From Phycisphaerae bacterium (GTDB lineage Bacteria > Planctomycetota > Phycisphaerae > UBA1845): a DNA stretch of 25,227 nucleotides. Location: the NCBI GenBank assembly GCA_021604825.1, contig BQJS01000048.1, positions 1 through 25,227 on the forward strand, read 5' to 3'. Position 1 is the first letter of the stretch. Every line of letters starts with the position of its first letter. Under the pieces are notes generated by a model. The model searched no databases and was not told the origin of the DNA. It worked only from the letters and a program-made list of their open reading frames with translations. Below, piece by piece: positions 1 to 7,506 of this stretch. A program made the position numbers and the translations under genes.

Positions 1-1595
1 GTCAGGTCGGTGATCCACGCCACAAACGGCTCACCGCGCATCGCCACGTTGTTTCGCAAGCTTGAGTATAGCGCCACCCAAATCGGCATCTGCAAAAACA
101 TCGGCAGGCAGCCGAGCATCTGCCCCATCGGGTTGACGCCTTCCTCGCGATACAGCTTCATGATCTCCTGCTGAATCTTCGAGTTGTCGCCCGCATGACG
201 GCGTTTGATTTCCTCCATCTTCGGTTGCAGCGCCCCCATGCTCTTTTGCATGCGGACCATGTTGACTTGCGTTTTCTTGGTGATCGGATGAAGCAACGTA
301 CGCACGACAGCCACCAAGATGATAATCGCCACACCGAAGTTACCCGTGATCTTGTACAGCCAATTCAGCAGCGTGATCATCAGATCGGTCAGCGCGCTAA
401 ACGTACACGAGCCATACCCTTCCTTGATCTGCTGCATGTAATCGCGACTGACGTAATCGGAATTGCTGGTGTGGCTGAACGCTTCGCGATCTTTCGGGCC
501 CATGTATACGGCGTGCATCAACGTTTTTGAATCGCCCGGGGCGATGGTGTGTTGAATCGAAGTGGCTTCAGTGGTGACGTCGGTGCCCGTCGCTGCATCG
601 CCATCAAGATCGATGCCCTGCACTTGAGCAATCAGCCCATTTTGCGTCTTGCCCTCTGCATCCACCGGACACATCGTGCAGGTGAAGAAAAGGTTCCCGC
701 CGGCATACCACTCGAGCGGTTCGTTCGGCTGCTTGTCGGCTGCGTATAGCGTGCTTGTCTTGGTTTTGCCGACCTCTTTGAAGTTTGCGGTCTCCAATTC
801 GATCAAGCCTTCGGTGCGCCATGCCGCGTAGACCTTCTGGTCGGGCATGAATGTGCCTTGCGAAAGCAAACCGATCGGGCCACGTTCGACGACGATCACG
901 TTGTGTGCTTGGTCTGAAACGTTGGCAATATCGAGCTTGACTTGAAGGTCGCTTCGAAGCGTGTCAGCCGCCTGTAGGGGCAGTGTGAACGTCCGCGTTA
1001 GCTTAAGGACTGGCTGATCACCCGCATTGACGGTCGCGGTGAAGACGGCTGCCTCGCCACTGTTGACTTCGCGTTTTTCTGCCGTCCAGCGCAGATCTCT
1101 CAAGTCAACCTGGTGCTTGCCGTCAATCGTCAGGCGATCGAGCGCCAGCGAACGCCACGGATTCCCACGTTCACGATGCAGCGGTGCGAGCAAGACATAG
1201 TTCTTCCTGTTTTTTTTGCTGCTTCCTTTCTTCCAATGATCACTGAGCGTAGCCGACGAGATCGATGCACCATGATTCGACAAATCAAGTTGCATCCGGA
1301 AGGGGCTTTTGACCCCACCTTCGGTTGATCCTAGCGTGATCGATTCGGACGTGTCCGCACCAACCACATAGAATGCACCATTCGCGACCTTCGGAGAGGT
1401 TGCGACGTCGCCGGATTTTACCTCTGCCGCGCCGTTGCTCGAAACTGCCGCTGGCGTGTTTTCTGCAGATGCGCCGCCGTTAGCATCGTTCGCCGATGGT
1501 TTGGGTGGCGGCCAAATACGAATGGCGATCATCTGCCAAATCAGAAAGAAGAGCAGTGCCCAAAAGAGAGCCCTAAAGAAATTCTTGTTTTCCAT
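1..1595 (-). CDS. yidC: Membrane protein insertase YidC (3' end outside window)
   Basis: YidC/Oxa1/Alb3-family insertase, which helps proteins enter and fold in the inner membrane with or without SecYEG. About 531 residues are visible from the ATG at 1595; the C-terminal part is cut off by the left edge. The protein begins with a hydrophobic segment (about residues 7-25, FRALFWALLFFLIWQM), then a Pro/Ala/Asn-rich linker and a large extracytoplasmic domain with the beta-rich look of the Gram-negative form. The insertase core follows: a membrane segment with the conserved arginine (VVRTLLHPITKKTQVNM), the amphipathic cytoplasmic helices (MEEIKRRHAGDNSKIQQEIM) and the EEGVNPMGQMLGCLPMFLQM loop. 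No clear Shine-Dalgarno site precedes the start. It lies downstream of a phosphoesterase on the same strand with a gap of about 140 bases. Family assignment is firm. Confidence 0.96.
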   Translation of the reverse strand, partial: MENKNFFRALFWALLFFLIWQMIAIRIWPPPKPSANDANGGASAENTPAAVSSNGAAEVKSGDVATSPKVANGAFYVVGADTSESITLGSTEGGVKSPFRMQLDLSNHGASISSATLSDHWKKGSSKKNRKNYVLLAPLHRERGNPWRSLALDRLTIDGKHQVDLRDLRWTAEKREVNSGEAAVFTATVNAGDQPVLKLTRTFTLPLQAADTLRSDLQVKLDIANVSDQAHNVIVVERGPIGLLSQGTFMPDQKVYAAWRTEGLIELETANFKEVGKTKTSTLYAADKQPNEPLEWYAGGNLFFTCTMCPVDAEGKTQNGLIAQVQGIDLDGDAATGTDVTTEATSIQHTIAPGDSKTLMHAVYMGPKDREAFSHTSNSDYVSRDYMQQIKEGYGSCTFSALTDLMITLLNWLYKITGNFGVAIIILVAVVRTLLHPITKKTQVNMVRMQKSMGALQPKMEEIKRRHAGDNSKIQQEIMKLYREEGVNPMGQMLGCLPMFLQMPIWVALYSSLRNNVAMRGEPFVAWITDL

Positions 1596-1736
1596 GCTGT
1601 TTTTTGTGCTGTCTTGATGAGGTTAGTGTCGCAGTCGATTGGAGACGAAAAAGCGCGCCAACGTCTTTCGTCCGTTCCAGTTCGCTCGACAGGTGTTGTT
1701 CGTTCAATTCTTCAATGGCGGAAGATCACTGCGAGT

Positions 1737-2576
1737 TTATCGCCCTTCCAAAAGTCGAAGGCCCAGAAAGTCGTCCAGGTCGGGTGTATCGAGCGCCTTT
1801 TGGACGGCTTTCTGAATGTCGTATTCGACCCGTATGAATTCCAACGTGCCCACGTATCCATCTTCATCCGGCGAAATATCACCCGGCCCAACATTGTCTG
1901 GATACGGGACCTTTTCATCCTTCTCATGAACGATCACGAAGCAAGCCCGCACATCGCGATCGCGCGGTTGCCCAACGCTGCCGACGTTGATGATGGCTTT
2001 TTCTTCTTCGGTGATCGTATAAAAACTTGGTTCGCGAAGTTCGCCCGGCGGATCGAAATACGGATCGTCCAAGAATACACCGGGTACGTGCGTGTGACCG
2101 ACGACGCAGGCCATGTGCCGCTCTTCCAATCGATCGAAATTCGCGAGGATCTTCGTCGGATTGGTAAAGACGTCTTCTGCAAACAGATATTCGTTGACAG
2201 GCCGGCGCGGTGAGGCGTGCACCATCAGGATGTCCTTGGCCTCGTGACGAATCGGCAGCTTGCCCAGAAACTCCCAGCGCCGATCACGGAGCGACTTCTT
2301 CTTCTCGTCTTCAAAAACCTGCCGCGTCCAATAGCACGCCCGCTCGGCGCTGACGTTGAAATTCGACGGTTCGTAGAAGACGGCATGGTCGTGGTTACCG
2401 CAGACAACAGCTTCGCACCGGTCCATCACGGTGTCGATGCACTCCTTGGGACTGGCGCCATAACCGATGACGTCGCCCAGGCAGAAAACTTCCTTCACAT
2501 TGCGGCGGTCGATCTCAGCCAGAACCGCCTGCAACGCTTCGAAGTTACCATGAATGTCAGAAATTATGGCATACAC
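1737..2576 (-). CDS. Calcineurin-like metallophosphoesterase (MJ0936/YfcE-like)
   Basis: Cytoplasmic two-metal phosphoesterase of the calcineurin-like superfamily; the substrate cannot be told from sequence. All core metal motifs are visible in order: SDIHGN near the N-terminus, CLGDVIGYG, VVCGNHDHA, a histidine in MVHASP, and VVGHTHVPG. The length (279 residues) is typical. I chose the GTG at 2576 because the product then starts directly with MYAIISDIHGN, as relatives do, and an AGAAG-like site lies just upstream. A TTG at 2594 would add six residues. There is no signal peptide. It precedes yidC on the same strand but the 141-base gap leaves cotranscription open. A perfect inverted repeat (ACTCGT, 5-base loop, ACGAGT) at 2601-2617 lies immediately upstream of the start and could be an operator or a leader hairpin. 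Confidence 0.9.
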   Translation of the reverse strand: MYAIISDIHGNFEALQAVLAEIDRRNVKEVFCLGDVIGYGASPKECIDTVMDRCEAVVCGNHDHAVFYEPSNFNVSAERACYWTRQVFEDEKKKSLRDRRWEFLGKLPIRHEAKDILMVHASPRRPVNEYLFAEDVFTNPTKILANFDRLEERHMACVVGHTHVPGVFLDDPYFDPPGELREPSFYTITEEEKAIINVGSVGQPRDRDVRACFVIVHEKDEKVPYPDNVGPGDISPDEDGYVGTLEFIRVEYDIQKAVQKALDTPDLDDFLGLRLLEGR

Positions 2577-2746
2577 CGGGGATCTTCTCAGCAACGCCTC
2601 ACTCGTAGGCGACGAGTCTTGGCGCCAGCCTTGAAAACAGGTGAGAGACGAATGCTATTGCCCATTTGAAAGGTCGTCAATAACCGCCACCCGCCCTATC
2701 CAAGTTCATACACTTCGACCGGTCCTTACCGAAATATTCGCCCCAA

Positions 2747-3493
2747 TCATCCCGGATTGTCCGCGATTTCAACGCTTTTCAGCCGACTTAGGGCGATTTC
2801 AACCGCCTCCTCGCTCGAGTCGCTTCCGAGCCACTTTCTACCCATTCGTTTGGCCACCGCCAATGTTGTGCCGCTTCCGCAAAAAAAGTCGGCAACCAGG
2901 TCCCCCGGCACCGAACTGGCGCGGATGATTCGCTCCAGCAGCGCTTCCGGTTTCTGGGTCGGATACCCGGTCCGCTCGAGCGAAACCGTCGAAAGAAAGG
3001 GAATTTCCCAGACATCGGTCACCACCGGACCGTCGGCGTGGAAATAGAGTTTTCCGCTTTTCGTCTGCTTGTACGGGCGGCCGTCATCCTCGTACTTCAG
3101 TCCATCGGTGCGATACACCCCATCGCGCAGGGTATTGAAGGTGTGCTTGCCCAGTGCTTTGGCGTAGACCAGGATCGTGTCGTGCTTGCGACCGAACCAC
3201 TTTGTCGAAACCCCACCGGTCCGGTAACTCCAAATGATCTCGTTGAGGAAATTCCGCGCTCCAAAGATCTCGTCCAACAGGAGTCGCACATGGTGGCTCA
3301 CCCGAGGGTCAACGTGAACGTACACAGTCCCCGCCTCTTTAAGCACTCGATGAACCTCAACCAAGCGAACTTTCAGAAACGCACGGTATTCCTCAATCCC
3401 ACCGCTCCACCGATCTTCGTAATTCTGACCGCTCGACGATGACCTAGTCGTGTTGGTCATGAACGGTGGGTCGATGTAAACCAAGTCAATCAA
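2747..3493 (-). CDS. Beta-class DNA amino-methyltransferase (N6-adenine or N4-cytosine), abnormal 5' end
   Basis: Site-specific DNA methyltransferase using S-adenosylmethionine. The catalytic motif IV comes first (YIDPPF, residues 6-11 from the TTG at 3493) and the SAM-binding motif I last (DFFCGSGT, about 202-209), the circular order of beta-class enzymes. A GYPTQKPEALLERII segment precedes motif I, as usual. No restriction endonuclease gene is visible nearby, so it looks like an orphan enzyme. The 5' end is odd: homologous-looking sequence continues upstream in the same frame (KIVCADNLSLLRTTPDALID, up to about 3544), yet no ATG, GTG or TTG occurs between the in-frame TGA at 3665-3667 and the TTG at 3493. 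The real start may be a rare codon (ATT at 3541, CTG at 3523) or a one-base indel may have cut off an ATG at 3570. It may therefore be intact with an unusual start, or a recent pseudogene. Confidence 0.8.
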   Translation of the reverse strand: MIDLVYIDPPFMTNTTRSSSSGQNYEDRWSGGIEEYRAFLKVRLVEVHRVLKEAGTVYVHVDPRVSHHVRLLLDEIFGARNFLNEIIWSYRTGGVSTKWFGRKHDTILVYAKALGKHTFNTLRDGVYRTDGLKYEDDGRPYKQTKSGKLYFHADGPVVTDVWEIPFLSTVSLERTGYPTQKPEALLERIIRASSVPGDLVADFFCGSGTTLAVAKRMGRKWLGSDSSEEAVEIALSRLKSVEIADNPG

Positions 3494-3722
3494 TGCGTCA
3501 GGGGTGGTGCGCAGGAGCGACAGGTTGTCGGCGCAGACAATCTTCCCGGCGGCGGCGTTGGCATTTGCATGGGCAACGGAGTTGGTGGAGGGCGGCTTGG
3601 TGACGTTGGAGCCACCTACGAGTCCGTCTTTGCGAATTGGTTTGGGACGAGCGCCGATATGACGTCAATCCTCAAGAATCAGAATGCAATTTTGAATCGA
3701 AAGGCCACTCGGAAGACCGGGG

Positions 3723-4034
3723 CTATTTTAAGAGTGGTCCGAAGGTCTTTCCAGGTGCCGTCATGCGATAACCCTTGTCCGTCAACTCGATCGTGCATCC
3801 GCATTCTTCGATCGCCAGCAGATATCGAAAGACGGTGCGGCGACTCATTTTGAGCTTTTTCTCGAGCTGCGTAATGGTGTGGCGTCCTTGGCGCAGCAAG
3901 GTCACCATGTCGAAGGGCACGCCGTAGGCTTCCTGAAACAAACGACTGTAAATGTCTTTGCCTTTGGGTCCCAAGTCAGAGGGTTTCACAGCTGAGACAA
4001 GCACTTTGCAATCCTGCTTTGTGATGGTCCGCAC
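3723..4034 (-). CDS. Small helix-turn-helix protein (HTH_11/DeoR-like)
   Basis: A 103-residue protein, probably a DNA-binding regulator. The middle (about residues 43-84) has the pattern of a winged helix-turn-helix: MVTLLRQGRHTITQLEKKLK, then MSRRTVFRYLLAIEECG as the recognition helix, then a short beta hairpin. No ligand-binding domain follows. I chose the GTG at 4034 because a near-perfect Shine-Dalgarno sequence (AAGGAGGG) sits 8 bases upstream, and a plausible promoter at 4100-4128 lies inside the longer open frame that begins at 4145. It is on the same strand as the methyltransferase, about 180 bases upstream of the first plausible codon of that gene, so it may control or accompany it, for example like the controller protein of a modification gene. 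Function is inferred from the fold pattern only. Confidence 0.7.
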   Translation of the reverse strand: MRTITKQDCKVLVSAVKPSDLGPKGKDIYSRLFQEAYGVPFDMVTLLRQGRHTITQLEKKLKMSRRTVFRYLLAIEECGCTIELTDKGYRMTAPGKTFGPLLK

Positions 4035-4099
4035 TGATAAACCCTCCTTGCTCGCTAGCGCAATGAATGAACTCGACCCGAGGCCTGTTGGCCGCGCGA

Positions 4100-4128
4100 A
4101 GTATGCCAGATTTCTTGAGGCATGGCAA
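4100..4128 (-). promoter_or_regulatory. Predicted sigma-70-type promoter of the HTH gene
   Basis: On the minus strand, TTGCCA (4128-4123) and CATACT (4105-4100) are separated by exactly 17 bases. The expected transcript start near 4093 is about 60 bases before the GTG at 4034. It lies inside the longer open frame beginning at 4145, which supports the shorter start for the HTH gene. Prediction by eye only. Confidence 0.45.
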
Positions 4129-4145
4129 CGACAACAGCACAACAC

Positions 4146-4566
4146 AATGATGTAGTTACAATTCTTAACATAAACGACTCGCGCATGTCACCTGACAAGT
4201 CACGACATTTGGACTTGTGGAACCAACCCAGACGCTAGACCACAGGGCATGTTCAAAACTTTGCACGCTTGTGATTTCTCCACCGCGCGTGGCATCGCCG
4301 GCCAGGAAATGACCAAGTCGCCACGAATTTTCTCCGGCCGAGAAAGTGACAAGATAAGTCTCACCACTTTCTCAACGTCCCGACATGCCCCCAGATCATC
4401 AAGGCCACCAGCCTCTCGACTCGCAGCCAATCGCCAGGGATGCGTTCTCCCTTGCAGCGCGGGCATCGAACCGAATCCCTTCCGCTTCCACCGCGAACAT
4501 CGCATTTGCACCCCATGAGCGGCATTATCGGACGTTTTCGATGTGGCACGACCCCGTCAACTTTAC
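4146..4566. other. Gene-poor stretch with degenerate transposon-end-like repeats
   Basis: I see no convincing gene in these 420 bases. Two related direct repeats, GGCCAGGAAATGACCAAG (4300-4317) and GGCCGAGAAAGTGACAAG (4336-4353), lie 36 bases apart. GAGAAAGTG (4340-4348) is repeated perfectly inverted as CACTTTCTC (4365-4373). Another inverted pair, ACAAGT/ACTTGT, is at 4195-4200 and 4213-4218. From memory this recalls the multiple terminal repeats of IS21-type elements, but no transposase remains here. A 62-codon minus frame (4361-4549) with two Cys pairs abuts these repeats. The segment separates the methyltransferase patch from glnA and may be the scar of a past insertion. Confidence 0.4.
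4361..4549 (-). CDS. Doubtful small open frame with CxC and CxxC pairs
   Basis: A 62-residue frame starting at a GTG, rich in Arg and Cys. It contains GCKCDVRG and RCPRCKGE, which could make a zinc knuckle, followed by a hydrophobic LVALMIWG segment. It ends next to the repeats described at 4300-4373. There is no good ribosome binding site, and an overlapping longer frame on the same strand (4200-4511) is equally unconvincing. It may be a remnant of a mobile-element protein or chance. I do not recognise it. Confidence 0.15.
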   Translation of the reverse strand: MPHRKRPIMPLMGCKCDVRGGSGRDSVRCPRCKGERIPGDWLRVERLVALMIWGHVGTLRKW

Positions 4567-4595
4567 TTGAACTAATACAATGATTAACTTAATAT
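4567..4595 (+). promoter_or_regulatory. Predicted sigma-70-type promoter of glnA
   Basis: TTGAAC (4567-4572) and TAATAT (4590-4595) are separated by 17 bases in a locally AT-rich stretch. The predicted transcript starts near 4602, about 60 bases before the ATG at 4664. An earlier in-frame ATG at 4580 falls inside the promoter spacer and so cannot be the start used from this promoter. Confidence 0.6.
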
Positions 4596-4663
4596 GTCGT
4601 ATAGTTAGCGTTAATACAAAGTTTTTTACAAAAATCGTCTCGTTTGATCAAGTGAGCCCAACC

Positions 4664-6103
4664 ATGGACAAACCGGCATTGAGAGACTTTCTCGAGCTTC
4701 ATTACGGCGAATTGGAAGATTTGAATACGGCTTCCAAGCGGGACCGCCTGGAACGGGTCGCACCCGAGGTCATCGAAGAGCAACGTCGAAAGTACCTCAC
4801 CGACGAAAAGCGGATCAAAGCTGTTACGGTCTGCTTTACCGATCTTGAAGGCCGGCTGCACATGCTCGACTACGACAAGAAGTTCCTCCTCAAGTCGGCT
4901 GAGAACCTCACCTTCGACGGGTCGAGCATTCGCGGGTTCACCGAAATCGCCGAGTCCGATCTTCGACTGGGCATCGACTGGGGCGCTTTCTATTGGCTGC
5001 CCTCCGACATCTTTGGACCCGGCAAGGTCGTCGTCTTCGGTGAAGTGCAGGACCGCGACGGCACCGCATTCCGCGCTGACTTCCGGGCTCGCTTGTCGCA
5101 ACTGGCTGACGAGCTATACAAAAAAGACAAAACCGTCGCGCATGTGTCAGCCGAAATCGAAGGCTTTCTTTTCAAGGGCCGTGACGCCGAACGCCGCATC
5201 AAAGAGACGGGCGGATTCGAACCGATCTCGACTGGCGGATATTACCATTCGCTCCCGCAAGATCCGCTTCGCCAATTCATCGACAGTGCGGCTGAAGTGC
5301 AGCGGGCGATGGCGTTCAACAACGAGAAGGATCACCCCGAAGTCGGTCCGTCGCAGTTTGAAATGAACTTCGGATACTCCGAAGCGCTGATCGCTGCCGA
5401 CCAGATGCAGCTCTACAAACTCATCTGTCGCCAAGTCGCGCAGGCGCAGGGCATGACGGCATCGTTTTTGCCGAAACCGATTACCGGCATCAACGGAAGC
5501 GGAATGCACACGAACATCTCGATTTCGCGCGACGGCAAGAACCTGTTCTACGACGGGAAGGACGACCACAACCTTTCGGCGAAGGGGCACCAGTTCATCG
5601 GCCGCATCCTTAACGTCGCCGACGACATCTGCCTCGTCCTTAATTCAAGCGTCAACTCGTACCGGCGACTCGATCCGAATTATGAAGCGCCGAATGAAAT
5701 CAAGTCGTCGGCTGTCAACCGCTCGGCGATGATTCGAATCCCGCTCGGCAACGAAAACTCAGCCCGCATCGAAGTGCGCAGCGTCGCGCCGGATGCCAAT
5801 CCGTACATGCTGATTTACACGCTGCTCAAGACGGGCTTGCATGGCCCCGATCCCGATCCGGTCGATCCCGACAAGCGACCGCGCACCCGCGTGCTGCCCG
5901 ACAACATCGGCTCGGCGATTCGACTCTTCAAGAAAAGCGAATTCATCGCCAATACCCTGGGCGAAGGCATGCAGGCCAAGTACGTCGAACTCAAGCAGAT
6001 GGCCGCCGACCGTTGCCCCAAGGAACTCGGCACGCTCATCAAACAAAGCGAAATCATGTTCCACCACGAAGTCACCAACCAGATGCTCTGGAGCATGTTC
6101 TAG
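4664..6103 (+). CDS. glnA: Glutamine synthetase, type I-like
   Basis: ATP-dependent ligation of ammonia to glutamate, the entry point of nitrogen into metabolism; cytoplasmic and expected to be a dodecamer. The 479-residue product has the GS-I landmarks: FDGSSIRGF (84-92) after the N-terminal beta-grasp region, the metal-ligand glutamates in AEIEGF (163-168) and GPSQFEMN (228-235), the ATP/ammonia segment GINGSGMHTN (275-284), NSYRRLDPNYEAP (331-343), VNRSAMIRIP (351-360) and the glutamate-binding ARIEVRS (367-373). The tyrosine loop modified by adenylylation in enterobacterial enzymes is not present, and the segment normally containing a tryptophan before NRSA reads IKSSAVNRSA, so this is a divergent subgroup. 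I start at 4664 because MDKPALRDF fits the fold and the upstream ATG overlaps the predicted promoter. A terminator hairpin follows at 6158. No glnB or glnK gene is adjacent. Confidence 0.93.
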   Translation: MDKPALRDFLELHYGELEDLNTASKRDRLERVAPEVIEEQRRKYLTDEKRIKAVTVCFTDLEGRLHMLDYDKKFLLKSAENLTFDGSSIRGFTEIAESDLRLGIDWGAFYWLPSDIFGPGKVVVFGEVQDRDGTAFRADFRARLSQLADELYKKDKTVAHVSAEIEGFLFKGRDAERRIKETGGFEPISTGGYYHSLPQDPLRQFIDSAAEVQRAMAFNNEKDHPEVGPSQFEMNFGYSEALIAADQMQLYKLICRQVAQAQGMTASFLPKPITGINGSGMHTNISISRDGKNLFYDGKDDHNLSAKGHQFIGRILNVADDICLVLNSSVNSYRRLDPNYEAPNEIKSSAVNRSAMIRIPLGNENSARIEVRSVAPDANPYMLIYTLLKTGLHGPDPDPVDPDKRPRTRVLPDNIGSAIRLFKKSEFIANTLGEGMQAKYVELKQMAADRCPKELGTLIKQSEIMFHHEVTNQMLWSMF

Positions 6104-6157
6104 TCCGGCGAACTGTCCGTCGATCACGATCATAGCGGCGCTATACAACGAACTTAC

Positions 6158-6195
6158 GCACCGCCCTCTAGGACAAAGGGGGCGGTGCGATTTTA
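6158..6195 (+). terminator. Terminator-like hairpin after glnA
   Basis: GCACCGCCC (6158-6166) pairs perfectly with GGGCGGTGC (6180-6188) across a 13-base loop, followed by GATTTTAC. The T run is short, so termination may be partial. The position 55 bases after the glnA stop and ahead of the next gene fits. Confidence 0.6.
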
Positions 6196-6267
6196 CGCGC
6201 CGCACAATCGCTATTATTGTCGAGAGGTCCCTGGCAGCGTTCCGAGCAACCACCCATGAGATGACAG

Positions 6268-6690
6268 ATGGAACTCTTAATTATCATCGCGGCTATTCTT
6301 GCTGGTGCAGGCATTTTGATTGGCGTTCGATTACTTGAAGGCGCGATCGACAGGAACAGAATCAAACGATACGTCGAAGACCGCGGGGGAGAAACATTAC
6401 AAATCAAATGGCGGCTGTTTGGGCCGGGCTGGCTTGGGAACAAGAACCAACGAATGTATCGAGTTGTCTACCGTGATGCAGATGGAAGAGACCATCGCAC
6501 GAATTGCAAGACCAGTATGTTTTCCGACGTCTACTTCACTGGCGACATCATCCTCAAATATCAATTCACGGAAGTGCCCAAGAACAAGTGCCTCTCATGT
6601 GATTACAACCTAACGGGAAACGTCAGCGGCGTTTGCCCAGAATGCGGTGCCCCACTGCATGAGGATCAACTTGAAGGAAACTCTACTTGA
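6268..6690 (+). CDS. Small membrane protein with C-terminal zinc ribbon
   Basis: A 140-residue protein with one N-terminal membrane helix (about residues 3-21, LLIIIAAILAGAGILIGVR), a soluble middle part, and a C-terminal zinc ribbon with C108, C111, C123 and C126 (CLSCDYNLTGNVSG then VCPECG). This ribbon pattern is common in many otherwise unrelated planctomycete proteins; its role is unknown and probably structural. The middle portion (MYRVVYRDADGRDHRTNC) looks like a small beta-rich domain. The helix-first layout predicts a membrane anchor, with the ribbon probably in the cytoplasm, where reducing conditions favour zinc thiolates. It follows glnA after a terminator-like hairpin and is convergent with the TetR gene. 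No function can be assigned. Confidence 0.75.
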   Translation: MELLIIIAAILAGAGILIGVRLLEGAIDRNRIKRYVEDRGGETLQIKWRLFGPGWLGNKNQRMYRVVYRDADGRDHRTNCKTSMFSDVYFTGDIILKYQFTEVPKNKCLSCDYNLTGNVSGVCPECGAPLHEDQLEGNST

Positions 6691-6710
6691 GTCGGGAAGC
6701 ACAGAAAGTG

Positions 6711-7340
6711 TCAGTCTGTTTTTCGCGGCAAGTGATCATCGATGAGCTTCTGAATCACAGGGCGAGCGGCGCTGGCTGCGTCGTCACGCACGTGAACCTG
6801 CCGTAGGATAAGCGTGCCCTCGAATACGAGCGTGAATGCATCCGCGAAACTCTCTGGATCTTTTGAACCTGCAGACTTCGCGAGAACCCGCACCATTTCC
6901 CAGTTCGCGAGTTTGTGTGCCGCGGCAGCTTTGTGTATCGGATCGCACGGATTGGGGAACTCGGCGGCTGCGTTGATGAACTGACACCCGCGAAATTCTT
7001 CGGATTGAAACAAAACATCAAGGATGTCGATCAAGCCCATCAACTGATCGCGCGGATCGTCACCGGCCATCACGACAACCGCGTGCTTCCATGCGTCCAT
7101 CTCCCATCGATCTCGCTCCTGCAGTGCAACCACGACCAATTCATCCTTGCTTTCAAAGTGCTTATAGAAGGTTGTCTTCGACACGCCGACTTCGCTAAGT
7201 ATACGATCGAGGCCGACGGCATTGATTCCATGGCGATAAAACAGCGCAATCGCCGTACCGATGATTCGCTCACGACCTTGCCGTGGAATCTCCGGGAGCG
7301 TCAACAATCGCTCGGTGATTTCAATCTTGCTCGGGTTCAC
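6711..7340 (-). CDS. TetR/AcrR-family transcriptional regulator
   Basis: A 209-residue one-component repressor. The N-terminal DNA-binding domain (about residues 20-70) is classic: ERIIGTAIALFYRHGINAVG, then the helix-turn-helix LDRILSEVGVSKTTFYKHF and the ESKDELV linker. The C-terminal ligand domain contains the GCQFINAAAEFPNP pattern shared with a subgroup of TetR proteins. The start is a GTG at 7340; no in-frame ATG precedes it. It is divergent from the OsmC-family gene, with about 165 bases between the starts that contain two copies of a 13-base palindrome (7371-7383 and 7394-7406). The arrangement implies that it represses itself and osmC, released by an organic hydroperoxide or electrophile; the ligand is inference. 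Confidence 0.92.
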   Translation of the reverse strand: MNPSKIEITERLLTLPEIPRQGRERIIGTAIALFYRHGINAVGLDRILSEVGVSKTTFYKHFESKDELVVVALQERDRWEMDAWKHAVVVMAGDDPRDQLMGLIDILDVLFQSEEFRGCQFINAAAEFPNPCDPIHKAAAAHKLANWEMVRVLAKSAGSKDPESFADAFTLVFEGTLILRQVHVRDDAASAARPVIQKLIDDHLPRKTD

Positions 7341-7368
7341 AATCGCATCTCAACATGTCGGCATCACG

Positions 7369-7408
7369 GTTGACTTCAAGTCACCCCCACAGGTGACCTC
7401 GAGTCAAC
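7369..7408. promoter_or_regulatory. Double palindromic operator between tetR and osmC
   Basis: TGACTTCAAGTCA (7371-7383) is a perfect 6-1-6 palindrome; TGACCTCGAGTCA (7394-7406) is a second, slightly imperfect copy 23 bases downstream, about two helical turns. The two copies together also form a 17-base inverted repeat (7369-7385 and 7392-7408, 14 of 17 positions pairing) around CCCACA. This size and symmetry are what TetR-family dimers bind, and the site lies between the divergent starts. Confidence 0.65.
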
Positions 7409-7506
7409 TACCGCCGCCACGGTGATGTCGTATGTTTCAACCGCCCAGCCGACGTGGCTGCCGCAGGGTTTTTGAGTTGAGAACAAACGTAAAGAGGAAT
7501 GTCACG

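Noticed and set aside
1614..2213. 199-codon open frame on the plus strand
   Set aside because: Antisense to the metallophosphoesterase, whose metal motifs are all present.
4200..4511. 103-codon minus frame in the gene-poor stretch
   Set aside because: Crosses the repeat cluster, overlaps another weak frame, and shows no domain pattern.
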